Below the pieces are notes generated by a model, which ran no database searches, was not told the origin of the DNA, and saw only the letters and a list, made by a program, of their open reading frames with translations. From Chaenocephalus aceratus (taxonomy: Eukaryota > Chordata > Actinopteri > Perciformes > Channichthyidae), in the NCBI GenBank assembly GCA_023974075.1, contig CM043791.1, positions 2,078,009 to 2,142,008 of the forward strand: a stretch of 64,000 nt of DNA. Direction: 5' to 3'. This document shows, piece by piece, positions 12,660 to 25,100 of this stretch. Made by a program: the position numbers and the translations under genes. Numbering within the stretch: the stretch's first letter is position 1; each line of letters begins with the position of its first letter.

Positions 12660-14438
12660 CCATCCATCAATCCATCTTCTCCCGCTTATCCTTGGTCGGG
12701 TCGCGGGGGGTAGCAGTTCCAGCAGAGAGCCCCAAACTTTCTTTTCCCTGGCGACATCAACCAGCTCTGACTGGGGGATCCCAAGGCGCTCCCAGGCCAG
12801 CGAAGAGATATAATCCCTCCACCTGGTCCTAGGTCTACCCCTTGGTCTCTTCCCAGCTGGACGTGCCTGGAACACCTCCCTAGGGAGGCGCCCAGGTGGC
12901 ATCCTAACTAGGTGCCCGAACCACCTCAACTGGCTTCTTTCGACGCGAAGGAGGAGCGGCTCAACTCCGAGTCCCTCCCTGATGACCGAACTTCTCACCT
13001 TATCTCTAAGGGAGACACCAGCCACCCGGCGGAGGAAACCCATCTCGGCCGCTTGTATCCGCGATCTCGTTCTTTTCGGTCATGACCCATCCTTCATGAC
13101 CATAGGTGAGGGTAGGAACGAAAATGGCCCGGTAGACAGAGAGCTTGCCTTCTGGCTCAGCTCCCTTTTCGTCACAACGGTGCGGTAAAGCGACTGCAGT
13201 ACCGCTCCCGCTGCTCCGATTCTCCGGCCCATCTCACGCTCCATTGTTCCCTCACTCGAGAACAGACCCCGAGATACTTGAACTCCTTCACTTGGGGTAA
13301 GGACTCATTCCCTACTTGGAGTGGACAGTCCATCGGTTTCCTGCTGAGAACCATGGCCTCAGATTTGGAGGTGCTGATCCTCATCCCAGCCGCTTCACAC
13401 TCGGTTGCGAACCGATCCAGTGAGTGCTGAAGGTCGCAGACCGATGAAGCCATCAGAACCACATCATCTGCAAAAAGCAGTGGTGCAATCCTTAGTCCAC
13501 CGAACTGCAGACCCCCCCCCCCACGACTACGCCTCGAAATACGATCCATGTATATTACAAACAGGATTGGTGACAAAGCGCAGCCCTGGCGGAGGCCAAC
13601 CCTCACCGGAAATGGGTCCGACTTACTACCGAGGACACAGCTCTCGCTTTGGGAGTACAGAGATTGGATGGCCCTGAGTAGAGACCCCCTTACCCCATAC
13701 TCCCGCAGCACCTCCCACAGTAACTCCCTGGGAACTCGGTCATACGCCTTCTCCAAGTCTACAAAACACATGTAGACCGGATAAGCGTACTCCCAAGCCC
13801 CCTCCAGGATCCTTGCGAGAGTAAAAAGCTGATCCGTCGTTCCACGACCAGGACGGAATCCGCATTGTTCCTCCTCAATCTGAGGTTCGACAATCGGCCT
13901 GACCCTCCTTTCGAGTACCTTGGAGTAAACTTTCCCGGGGAGGCTGAGTAGTGTGATGCCTCTGTAATTGGCACACACCCTCTGATCCCCCTTTTTAAAA
14001 AGGGGAACCACCACCCCGGTCTGCCACTCCTTCGGTACTGTTTCCGACTTCCACGCAACGTTGATGAGACGTGTCAACCATGACAGTCCCTCAACACCCA
14101 GAGCCTTCAGCATTTCCGGGCGGATCTCATCCACCCCCGGGCTTTGCCACTGTGGAGTTGTTTGACGACCTCAGTGACCTCCCCCCGGGAGATTGGTGTT
14201 GATCCCCCGTCATACTCCAGCTCTGCCTCTAACATAGAGGGCGGAGTTGTCGGGTTCAGGAGTTCCTCAAAGTGTTCCTTCCAACGCCCTAACACTCCAT
14301 CAGTTGAGGTCAACAACGTCCCATCCTTACTGTACACAGCTTGGATGGTTCCCTGCTTCCCCCTCCTGAGGTGTCGGACAGTTTTCCAGAACAACTTTGG
14401 TGCCGCCCGAAAGTCCTTCTCCATGTCTTCTCCGAACT
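12660..14438 (-). mobile_element. Rex3-like (RTE clade) LINE insertion
   Basis: The reverse transcriptase reads MDEIRPEMLKALG, TGVVVPLFKKGDQRVC, NYRGITLLSLPGKVYSKVLE, EEQCGFRPGRGT, FVDLEKAYDRVPRE, VGLRQGCALSP and the catalytic LLFADDVVLM (FADD at 13463-13474). The C-terminal block FLRRVAGVSLRDKVRSS lies at 13043-12651. On the minus strand the 3' end carries GATG-type repeats, as known for Rex3. A frameshift near 13200 separates the C-terminal block. It lies in the plus-strand LINE in opposite orientation and is flanked by an exact 10-bp duplication, TCTACTTCAT (12650-12659 and 14439-14448). Removing it restores the host LINE reading. Confidence 0.85.
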
Positions 14439-14448
14439 TCTACTTCAT

Positions 14449-14904
14449 ATAGTAAACAAATATCTTCACTCAGGTATTTTCCACAGGCCCTGAAAACTGC
14501 AGTCATTAAACCGCTCTTAAAAAATAATAATCTAGATGCTTCAGTAATGAACAATTACAGGCCCATATCAAACCTGCCATTTCTAGGTAAAATCATTGAA
14601 AAGGTTGTTTTCAACAGTTGAGTAATTTCTTGCATTTAAATAGTTGTTTCGATGTGTTCCAGTCAGGCTTTCGTCCAAACCACAGCTCTGAGACTGCTCT
14701 TGTAAAGGTCTTCAATGACATCCACTTAAACACAGACAGTGGCAGAACTTCAGTGTTAGTATTATTAGATCTCAGTGCTGCGTTTGACACTGTTGACCAC
14801 AGCATATTACTAGACCGACTGGAAAACTGGGTGGGACTTTCGGAAACAGCTCTAAATTGGTTTTGAATCCTACTTAAAGGACAGAAACAACTTTGTTTCT
14901 ATAG
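14449..14904 (+). mobile_element. Host LINE reverse transcriptase, first block
   Basis: The frame continues the plus-strand LINE: FPQALKTAVIKPLLKKNN-like text, NNYRPISNLPFLGKIIEKVV, then after a frame change VFQSGFRPNHSSETALVKV and [19 protein letters not shown], which holds the first RT catalytic Asp. It is interrupted by the hAT element at 14913. Confidence 0.85.
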
Positions 14905-14912
14905 GTAAATAC

Positions 14913-15217
14913 TAGGGCTGTCAGTCGATTAAAATATTTAATCGCGATTAATCGCATGATTGTCCATAGTTAATCGCGATTAATTGCAAATTAATTTCAC
15001 ATTTTTGATCTGTTCTAAATGTACCTTAGAGGAATATTTTTCAAGTTTTTAATACTCTTATCAACATATGAGTGGACAAATATGCTTTATGCTAATGTTT
15101 ATTATCATTTGAACAATGACAAATATTCTCATGAATATTAAACACAACAACCTCTGAACATTACAAATATTCGCCTCAATTCAACCTGGAACCTCTCTCA
15201 TACAATACAAATGGTGT

Positions 15218-15252
<35 letters not shown>

Positions 15253-15793
15253 TGTATATGTGTGTGTGTGTGTTGGATCGTTGGAGCTATGTGCAACTCA
15301 AGGCATATGCTCGAACGGGAGCTGCCTGGACGCTGCAATCATGTTGCTGCAATCATGAGTGTGCTGACTTCTCCTACAATGTCCCACTGTCTGGCTTCCT
15401 GCATAAAGGTCAAGTGCTCGGTGCAGTTGTGTGGATAGAGCGCTCCTCTGTTTTCATTTAAACAGCTCCTTGTATCCGCAGCTAGCTAGCACCAGATGCT
15501 AACAACAACAATGCACGTAAGGTCTCTCTCCTCGCTCGGACCACACATACACACACCCTCCCGGTCCTCCCGATGGCCAGTCGGTGCCTGCCGGTGAGCG
15601 TGGAAGTGTGGTCTGCCACAAGCGGGCGGCAGGAGCGGGGCTGTCAGCATCAGCTTGTTGATGGTATTTTAAACTCGATGCCCTCTGAAACTACGGGGCG
15701 GGCCGAGGAAAAAAATACACCTGCGTTAATCGCGTTAAAATAATTAGTGGCGTTAATTTTTTTTTTGCGTTAACGCGTAACTTGACAGCCCTA
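14913..15793. mobile_element. Nonautonomous hAT element (881 bp)
   Basis: Ends are inverted repeats TAGGGCTGTCA and TGACAGCCCTA. It is flanked by an exact 8-bp duplication GTAAATAC (14905-14912 and 15794-15801), the hallmark of hAT transposition. The ends are rich in TTAATCGCGATTAA palindromes. There is no transposase, so movement would need one supplied in trans. A GT microsatellite lies inside. Confidence 0.9.
15212..15272. repeat. GT microsatellite
   Basis: Mostly TG dinucleotides with a few interruptions, inside the hAT element. Overlapping short open frames here are artefacts of the repeat. Confidence 0.95.
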
Positions 15794-16768
15794 GTAAATA
15801 CAACATCTGAGTTGACAAATATGACATGTGGGGTACCTCGAGGCTCCATCTTGGGCCCTCTTCTCTTTAACATCTACATGCTACCACTGCAACACACTCT
15901 CACTCCCTAAGCGTCCAATAGCGACGTTTGGTCAGTGTCCGTGGCGTCCAATTGTGACGCTCCTAGGCTCCTTCAGCATGATAAAGGGACGCAAATAGCT
16001 TTCAACTGATTGCAAATGTATTCCCATCTGCGTCGGGATTTGACGCTCATGGAAGCACGGCATTCGTTTATGCCAGCTGCCCTTAAAGGCAATGTGAGCG
16101 TCCATTCCCATTGGATAACGGGGAATTGTACACCCGGAAGTAAGTATTCCTCTTACTGTCGATTGATTTAACAGTGATATCTGCACTACTCATCGACTAA
16201 AAAACACCAGTTATCCTTGTTAATTACACACATTGATTGGTTTAAATTGTGTGCAATGCTTTTCTATTTTTCCCCTTCGATTCGGAGAAACAAATATTTT
16301 TTCTGAGTAAAGGATGGCAGAAGACACTACACTACCCAGAATCCCCAGCTATCGTTTGGACTACACCATGTGCTCTGTTTGACAAACCCCGTTTTTTTCA
16401 CCATTCATTCCGATGGCTGGCTATGTCACATGATCTTCAAATTTCTCCCTGCAGAAAAAGAAAACATGGCCGAACTTCGTTTTATTCTCGGTAGAAAATG
16501 CCTATTTTAAAGTTAGTTTGGCCATTAAAATGCGTTTTGATGTCATTTGATGCGAGAAATATGAGTTGTTATTTCAGATTATGTGTGCAGTGGATGTACA
16601 TGATCTTTAGTTTGCTAGTTATTACGAAGATTACTTCAGGAAATCGCGACGTTTTCATTGTTACCAAGGTGGTTGCTAGGGACGCTGCTATCGATATTAT
16701 TTCTGTTATGTTGTGTAACTGTTTAATGGTGTTATCTTTATTGCTACCCCCTTCCCCGTCAATGTATA

Positions 16769-17549
16769 GTGTTGGTCCACAGCCTAAACATATTAGTTTA
16801 AAAAATCTGCATCTAAAGATAGCCTACGTTATTTTCCCCCTGTGCAATTCCAGTCTCACATCTCACAGCACATCGTCATTAACAAATACCGGAAACAGAC
16901 CGAAAACACTTTATTCCGAGTGTGCTTTCTTTTCTCTTTGAAAGTCATCACATAACGGCATTGTATAAACGGTTCGGCTGCATTACATATTACATATCTG
17001 CCGTAGTTCTGTATTTATAGAGCCCTGATGAGAAGACAAACATGAGGAACTGAAAACGTGACGTGGATCATAAAATATCAGCCATTAAACAACATCTTAC
17101 ATTTCTTTCACACAATACGTCTCCTTGCAGTATCAACACTAATTCGGCTCACTTTTAGTGTTGGTCCACAGCCTAAACATATTAGTTTAACAAAATCTGC
17201 ATCTAAAGATAGCCTACGTTATTTTCCCCCTGTGCAATTCCAGTCTCACATATCACAGCACATCGTCATTAACAAATACCGGAAACAGACCGAAAACACT
17301 TTATTCCGAGTGTGCTTTCTTTTCTCTTTGAAAGTCATCACATAACGGCATTGTAATAAACGGTTCGGCTGCATTACATATTACATATCTGCCGTAGTTC
17401 TGTATTTATAGAGCCCTGATGAGAGACAAACATGAGGAACTGAAAACGTGACGTGGATCATAAATATATCAGCCATTAAACAACATCTTACATTTATTTT
17501 CACACAATACGTCTCCTTGCAGTATCAACACTAATTCGGCTCACTTTTA
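16769..17549 (+). repeat. 389-bp tandem duplication inside copy A
   Basis: Unit 1 (16769-17157) and unit 2 (17158-17549) are nearly identical, both starting GTGTTGGTCCACAGCC and ending AATTCGGCTCACTTTTA. They differ by a handful of substitutions and 1-bp indels, so the duplication is recent relative to the element. Confidence 0.9.
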
Positions 17550-17761
17550 TATTTGATCCAATTGGTAGATAGGCTGTATTTACACCATAAAGGTGCACAG
17601 CTGATATAAAGGGACACCTGGTGGTTAAAGCATGTTATTGAATTTAATTATTTTATTATTAGATATTAATACGATCCCTATAAAGTATATTCATTACTCG
17701 TTATTCTCTACCAATAGTTAATTAAAGACTGTATGTAATGACTATTTTGCACATCCCTTTC

Positions 17762-18175
17762 AAGATTTCAAGATTTTCTAAGGTTTATTGACATATCATA
17801 TAGGCCCCACAACTGTGGTGTAGTTCTGCACTGAATGAAAAACTTGGGTTGCAGGTTCCTCAATAGTGCATTACAAGACATCTATCAATATTTGTGCATA
17901 CCCCAGCAATGTTAACTATGTTGAAGCACTTATTTTAACTGATATTATACATAATGTATTATACTCTTATAAGATGTATGTAGATGTTTCATCTCCGGCT
18001 ATTGAACAATCAATAAATAAAGAACACAGAATTGTTGAATATAAAACACAGAATTTGTGTGATTATACTAAATGATTTTCAAATAAACACAACTGCATAT
18101 TTAACTGTTACACATGCTGATGTAACGCAAATGTTCCAACTTGGGATCAATAAAGTATATCTTATCTTAAGCTGA
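17762..18175 (+). repeat. Retroposed fragment with ATCTT-type tail inside copy A
   Basis: The block ends TTGGGATCAATAAAGTATA followed by TCTTATCTTA, the 3' end style of Rex1-like fish LINEs. Its left edge is uncertain. Confidence 0.45.
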
Positions 18176-18523
18176 TCGATGGCTACTGCCATATTTGCAA
18201 AATGTGCCTCTGAACCTTGACAAGTGCATGTTTCAGGCTTATCAATTAATGTAATGTAATTCTGGGTAGTGTAGTGTCTTCTGCCATCCTTTACTCCTGG
18301 GAATGGACGCTCACATTACCTTTAAGGGCAGCCGACATAAACGAATGCCGTGCTTCCATGAGCGTCAAATCCCGACGCAGATGGGATACATTGCAATCAG
18401 TTGAAAGCTATTTGCTTCCCTTTATGACGCTGAAGGAGCCTAGGAGCGTCACAATTGGACGCCACGGACACTGACCAAACGTCGCTATTGGACGCTTAGG
18501 GAGTGAGAGTGTGTTGACCACTG

Positions 18524-19575
18524 GCTCAGATAATGAAAAACAACAAAATAAGTTACCATAGCTATGCGGATGACACATACATTTAAGTAACAATTTCACC
18601 AGGAGACTATGCTCCAATTCAAACACTGAGTACGTGCATTGAACAAATCAATGACTGGATGTGTCAGAACTTTCTCCAATTAAACAAAGATAAAACTGAG
18701 GTAATGGTTTTTGGAGCCAAGTCAGAACGTATAAAAGTGAGCGCTGAGCTTCAGCCTGCAATGTTCAAAACAACAGATAAAGCCAGAAATCTAGGTGTAG
18801 TCATGGACCTGAGTTTCAACAGTCACATTAAAACAGTTACTAAATCAGCCTACCATCACCTAAAGAATATATCTAGGATTAAAAGACTAATGTCACAGCA
18901 GGATTTGGAAAAACGTGTCCATGCTTTTATCTTCAGTAGACTGCAATGGTGTCTTCACAGGTCTCACTAAAAAATCTATTAGAAAGCTGCAGCTGATTCA
19001 GAACGCTGCTGCTCAAGTCCTCACTAACACTAAGAAAGTGGATCACATCACTCCTGTTCTGAAGTCTTTACACTGGCTTCCTGTGTGTCAAAGAATAGAT
19101 TTCAAAATACTGCTGCTGGTTTATAAATCACGGAATGGTTTAGGCCCAAAATACATTTCTGACCTCCTGCTAAATGATGAACCATCCAGATCTCTCAGGT
19201 CTTCAGGGACTGGTCAGCTTTCTGTCCCCAGAGTCAGAACTAAACATGGTAAAGCAGCGTTCAGTTATTATGCTCCAAATATCTGGAACAAACTCCCTGA
19301 AAACTGCAGGTCCGCTGCAACTCTGACTACTTTAAATCCAGACTAAAGACTTTTCTTTTTGCCGCTGCTTTTAATTGAACTATTCACATCTTAAACTGCA
19401 CTGTAACTTTTATCCATGTATCTTTTCTTTTAATGTTTATTTTATTATGTTTATTTGTAATGACTGATTTTAAATGCCATTTTCTTAATGTCTTAATGTC
19501 GTTTTTTGTAAAGCACTTTGAATTGCCTTGTGTTGAAAGGTGTATGCCTGCCTTGCCTTGCCTTGCCTTGACAAC
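18524..19575 (+). mobile_element. Host LINE RT C-terminal part and 3' end
   Basis: After the 7-bp-TSD element the LINE resumes with the catalytic SYADDTYI (TATGCGGATGAC at 18563-18574), FLQLNKDKTEVMVFG, ARNLGVVMDLSFNSHI, then after a frameshift near 18960 [32 protein letters not shown] and FSYYAPNIWNKLPE. The 3' UTR ends in CTTGC repeats at 19549-19570. Confidence 0.85.
19549..19570 (+). repeat. CTTGC tandem tail of the host LINE
   Basis: Four tandem pentanucleotides (TGCCT/CTTGC register) end the LINE, as is common for L2-type 3' ends. Confidence 0.75.
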
Positions 19576-19931
19576 CAAACACATATTTTGACATCTCAAG
19601 TTAAATAAAACAATCTTTAATCACAATAAAAGGCTTTGAAAGCATGAACAAAATAATTACATAAACTCTTAATATTGTTATTTCAGTATATTCTTATTAA
19701 AACTGCTGTAAAAAAGTGTTCTTTGGCCCTCTATCTAACTTAAAGTACTTAAGAAGTTCTACTTTCTAAGGATGACAAATGTTTTATTCCAAATTAAGAA
19801 TATTTTCTATTCCATTCATTATAAAGATCATCATATCATGTAAATAAAAATAATTCTGAACAAAACGTACTCGTCAGAGTAAAATACTTTAAATTGAAAT
19901 TGTGTGAGATCTCTTTCTCCTCCATGCAAGT

Positions 19932-19937
19932 TTTATT
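19932..19937 (-). terminator. Poly(A) signal of the anpep gene
   Basis: AATAAA on the minus strand lies 51 bases downstream of the stop codon at 19988-19990, so it fits the 3' end of the transcript. Confidence 0.6.
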
Positions 19938-19987
19938 TGGCTGGACCAAGAGCATGTTTAACTTTAATGAAGTACTGAAGTAAAGAG

Positions 19988-22140
19988 CTAGGACGAGGCC
20001 TCATAAAGCTTTAATTCAGCCTTGAACCAATTCATAACATTCTGCTTGTTCTCTGTGATCCATTTGATGTTGCTGATGGTTCTCTCAATGGACTGATCCA
20101 ATGCCAGCGTCCCAGAGCCGAAACCCACCTCAGAGTTATCTGCCTTGAACTGCTTTAGCTGAAACAATGAAAAGAAACATAGTGAGTGAGTGTGTTGTTT
20201 GGAGAGGTGAAATCCATGGATAACAGCACAGGGCTCATCGAAAATCGGGTGTTAGAAGTCCCTAATCCATCCTGCCATTAGTGTTTTTCGCGTAACACAA
20301 GCAATCGGTCCAAACACCTGGCCAAAAGGCATTATATTTAGATGAAGAAATGCTCAGTTTTCGATAACATGTAAAAGTATAGTTACATAATTGTGTCTTA
20401 TTACTATAAGCAGAGAAAAGGTAATGTCTGTACTAGGGGTGTAACGGTTCACAGAAGTCACGGTTCGGTTCTTACCTTGGTTTGGAGGTCACGGTTCGGT
20501 ACGGTTCGGTACAACAACAAAAAAGCAAAAAAAAGTCCCAAATGCATAATTCCAGGTTTGTTGTTATTTATGTTTGAACAGTAGTGCAAGTTTCAGTTTA
20601 AAAATAAAGAACTCTGACATTTTGAATAATTAACTGTATTAAACAGTTAAAAACAAACCGTACACTCAGGTGGCCATATTATCTATAATGGCTGATGTCA
20701 AACAAAAAGGTTTCAAGCTGTAAAACTAAAAAGGATGTCTTGAAAATATTACATCATAAATAATAAGAAAGTGTTTCAAGAGCGCAAAGTCGTTGAAAAA
20801 CATATGCCAAAAGCTTCCGTTATTTATTTTTGGTCTCTCGGCTCTCATGTCTATTGGCTTCTTAAAAGCAGCGGGGATCAGCTGTTGAACAGCTGTTGTC
20901 TTTTGCCGGGCTCCGGTGATTGGCAAATCTGGGTGATGCCTTCTGATATGATTTAGCATGTTTGGGGTGTGTTTCCATTAGCATACCGCACCGCTGTAGA
21001 ACAACGCCGAAACACCGTCCTCTTCCGATCCACCACTCGCACACTCCATCGTTATTGTAGTCCACAGGGAACCCGGAATGTTCCCACACAGCTGATTTAA
21101 AAGAAGCAGGTGGGTTCTAGCTCCTGTGTTATCTGAACTCACCATACTAACTTGTCTTCTTCTTGTATTTTGTTCGTTTTGTTGTTGTGTTTCTTCTTGT
21201 TCTTCATTTGTTGTTTAAGGGCGGCTGGCAAACAGCTTTTAGGCGCAATACCGCCCCCTGGATTATATAGTGTAGTGGATACTGCCCTGAATTACTTTTT
21301 TCCCACTCGTAAAAAAAAGGCGTATTCGCCGTGTGACTGCATGTGACCGTGACGGTACGGATACCGTTACACCCCTAGTCTGTACAGCTAAATACAATTA
21401 ATGCAACCAATCTAGTTGGGAACCGGGTTCGCGGGACTCGAAGATATTTCCAATTACCTGACTGAAAAAGTTTGGGAACCACTGAGTTAAAACATTGCAA
21501 CTGATAGGAAAATAAGGACATTACGTTTAATCTATTCCCTTGGCTGTAAATACTTTTTAGCTTTGGAAAGGCTCGGCAAAGAAAAACCCCTCAAATCTCA
21601 AGCTCTATGCACATCATTTTATCACGAGAAATTCAAGTATGGGTTTGAATGAAACTGACATGGACTTGCATTATACAACCCATAAAGCGTAAGCTTTGGA
21701 TACAGGTCCCTTAAGACTAGACAATTTAGTTAGAGGCATCGCTGCATGTGGCTACCAGCTGTTGGGCTTGTTTCATGTAATCAGTGTAGCAAAATGAAAA
21801 AGCAAGCTAGCTAAATGTTGGTATTAGCTAAATGGTTAAATGCTAAATAAGTCAAATGTAACCATTTTGCTTCATCCACAGCACATCATCGCGTTGAGCA
21901 GCTGACTGTGGCAAATAATCAAATTATGTTTCCAACACATTAATTTAGTTTACAATTTCTAGACGGTTTGTGTTTTAATTTTGTGAACGCAGCCCTGACA
22001 AGTTTGGACATTTAAACAATTGTCTACAATGTACACAAAATGTTCTAGAATATCTAACCTGTTGCAGCTCGTATTCAGTAGAGAAACGCTTGGTGACTCC
22101 ATTGATCAGGTTAGAGAAGGAGAATGATCCACCTCCATAC
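19988..22140 (-). CDS. anpep: anpep exons 20 and 21, C-terminus
   Basis: Exon 20 (22059-22140) reads [20 protein letters not shown] and TEYELQQ. Exon 21 (19988-20158) reads [20 protein letters not shown] and [14 protein letters not shown], ending EASS and a TAG stop (19988-19990). The intron holds a 944-bp hAT element. Confidence 0.93.
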
Positions 22141-25100
22141 CTGTGAATGAAAACAAAGGCAAGACCAATCAGCTCCGTTTTGATGTCAAATGCATACAGT
22201 TGGTAGAACTAATTTGCTACAGGTTCACATTTCTAAACTGTTCAGAGTTCAGTTTGCTCCTTTACAGTCCGTGATGAACCAGGTACACTGTGGGCTACTC
22301 CCAAGATAGACTTGGATTTATTAGTTTTTATGTACTGAAGAGCACAAAATGAAACTTAAGTATTTCCAGTGAATAATAAAATGTTCATATTGCTACAGGT
22401 CAGACCAGTGGCGTAAGAAGGTTGTGATTGGCCCCGGTGCAAATATTGTTTTTTGGCCCCATCGCCCCAAACATAAGCACACACTGATGCGCTCACACGC
22501 GCACGGACATCAGTGGTGGCGCCAGAGATTTTCTTTATGGATATTTTACTAATCACTCCCCTTTTAAACTGTATTCTTGTTTTACTGTCACACAGTATTT
22601 CATACCCGTTTTCATTTATTCTCTTATTGTTGTATAACTATAATGATCATATGAAGGTGTGCCTCGGAAATAATTGTATACATAAATGGTGACCAAACCG
22701 TTTGAAATCCACTGAGATAACTTAGACTAAAGTTAACTATCTAAACACTCAGCGAGTCCTTTAGCTCACCTGAGTCCCTCAGTCTGAGAGGAGAGGACAT
22801 TCCCTTCACCTTGTTGAAGAAACAGCTCCTTATATCCATTAGTGCAGCTAGCTAAACAGATGCTAACAACACGGTCTCTGGCACCGGTGCGCTCTCTCTC
22901 TCTCGCTCGCTTAATCACACTAAATGCGCGCCTGCCACACACACACACAGAGCCGAGCTTGAATGAAACACAGAGACCCAGAAGTACTTGTTCTGTACTG
23001 TGGCATATTATTTTCTCATCAATAATTTTAAAATTTTAAAAATTGGCGCCGCCTATGACAGACATAAACAACCACTCAGAAGCACCACATGTAGGCTATC
23101 AACCACAGCCTGCCCTGGCCTCAAACCACCACAGCCTGACAACGGCACAGCGAACTAAGAAGAGAATTACACCTGTTTCCTTGATGTTTGTCTCTGGGGG
23201 ATGGGCCGGTAGACCTACATAGACCGGTTGCTATAATATAGCTTTTGATCTTGGCGTCGGGGGTCTCAATAGCGTCATAAAGTCCCCTATCGGTTGGGGC
23301 CCTTGGGGGAACTATTGGACCACCTGGCTGGCTGGAGAAGAAGGTTGCACAGCCACGGCCACGGATACAGCTTCACTTGTGGAGCTACATGGCAAAGATG
23401 GTGGTGAGGCAGGTGAGCTATCGTTAGCCTCCGGCTGCCGCTGCACGTCAACATTGCTAATGTTAGCGCTTGATTTTGAGGACGATGTATGACGTCAGTT
23501 TAGCCTTTACATCTCCTTGTTCTCTCTTGTCCTTTCTCTTTTGAGCGCTGCTCTTGTGCTTTGGTTTGCTGTACATTATAAATGCAAGCTATTACATTTG
23601 TTATAATGCTGCAGAACTTGCTGCTGCTAGCTACAGTACAGTTCAGGTTGATTAAATGGTTCACTCCTCACGCAAGGTATCACATGACATGAAAGGGAGC
23701 AAGGTCATTGGACAGACAAATTACAAATTAATTTAGGTTGGTTGGTTACTTTGAAGACTGCGTGAATTGGGGCCCCAAAAATAAAAAAATAAAAATATAT
23801 ATACTTTATTTTTCTTTTTTTTTTACATGGGCCCCTGGCCGGCTCTGGGCCCCGGTGCGCTGCACCGGCTGCACCGTCGATAGTTACGCCACTGGGTCAG
23901 ACCCAAACAGCTGCCTGAATAATAAAAAAGACTAAATGTATCTCATACCTGTAAATATGTTTTATTTACAGATGCTAGAAGACTGACTGTGAGGCTCGTT
24001 GAAACATCTGATAATGCATTTTCTACAACCAAAATTAATTGTTGGTTGCACATGTTCTTCTACCTAGAAAACATGGAATTATGAGCTTTGTTCAGTGAGA
24101 CTCAGCTCAGCACCTGTGGGCTCTGAAGCCTGCCGGGTTTATGAGGACCAAAGGTCTTCTGAAGCAGTTTGAGTAACTCAGAAAAAGCTCAGACAATAAA
24201 ATATGTCATGATAACAAACATGACGTAAAACTGCCTATCTATGTGACAATGTGAAAATTAGTGTTCTTTATGTGACTGTGCTTTAGTTTGACATGTGAAA
24301 AATCATAGGCCAGTAGGAGTTTTCCTAACACACCATGTATCTGCACTATGACAAACCTTTTTCACAGACTTGATTCGGTTTGAGAAACAGAGTTATAGAA
24401 TAGCCTCACCTTTTCTTATGATGCAGTGGTGTCAGCAGACTTGGGGAGTTACTGATTACATGTAACGAGATGTTGGGAACAATACGGCTTGATAAGATAA
24501 GATAAGATTAACCTTTATTAATCCCCGAGGTGAAATTCCGTTGTACAAAGCAGCAACAGGGTAAGCGTGAAAAAACAGGACAGCAAAGATTCACACAGAT
24601 TAATAAAATCAAAAAGAAATAAAATCAAGAAAATAAATTAAAATGATAATATTAATAAAATACTATGAAATAGGAGATGAGTAAAAATAAGAGTAAAATA
24701 ACTGTCAGCATATATACATATTTGGTCATCTAAGTTATAAAGTACGGAATAAGTCATTATAATAATAATACTGTGTGCCACTATGTTGGAACCATGTATG
24801 AGCTTGCAGCTGCTCCTGTCGAGCCTGATTCATGTGTTTACCCACAGAAAAGAAGACACTCACACTTGTCTTCTCACCCTCTGGGGGGCAAAGAGCAACA
24901 TCCGAGTCTCATAAAGAGAAAACCTGCATGCGCAGGTTCAACTGCCGTCTATTTCCATCTGACGCCAAACCGATATACGACTATGTATGAGACTATACTG
25001 GGACATTATAATCTTGATGTGATTTTCTTTTCCTTTGAAAACCTTACCTCATGTGTGGGAGTTGAACCATATTTCTGTATGTGATGTAACTCTGCTCCTT

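Larger units (their letters stand above)
15890..18516. mobile_element. 2.6-kb DNA element with long inverted ends and 7-bp TSD (copy A)
   Basis: Terminal repeats start CAACACACTCTCACTCCC and end with the exact reverse complement. The inverted similarity extends about 220 bp and then resumes (left near 16299-16340, right near 18260-18300). A 7-bp duplication ACCACTG (15883-15889 and 18517-18523) flanks it, and its removal restores the host LINE codons. The interior holds a 389-bp tandem duplication and a retroposed tail. No transposase was recognised. The ends and interior match the element at 53826-57962. Superfamily is not assignable from sequence alone; Dada elements of fish are known for 6-7-bp duplications, but this is only a possible match. 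Confidence 0.85.
6560..19575 (+). mobile_element. Plus-strand L2/CR1-like LINE split by four insertions
   Basis: A single non-LTR retrotransposon can be followed in order across 13 kb. Its 5' UTR and ORF1 with an esterase-like domain lie at about 6560-8185, endonuclease at 11203-12659, reverse transcriptase from 14439 to 14912, a short RT piece at 15794-15889, the YADD motif (18563-18574) and C-terminal part at 18517-19360, and a 3' tail of CTTGC repeats (19549-19570). The gaps are other elements: a minus LINE, Rex3-like, hAT, and a 7-bp-TSD element. At three of the four breaks a target duplication is visible and the reading continues across it. Numerous frame breaks show it is dead. Clade choice (L2 versus CR1) is by resemblance only. 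Confidence 0.85.

Noticed and set aside
15211..15461. Val/Cys-rich frames
   Set aside because: They come from the GT microsatellite.
16498..16941. 147-codon frame whose text recurs at 55605-55844
   Set aside because: The recurrence is explained by both lying in copies of one transposon family; the frame ends differ and no domain is recognised.
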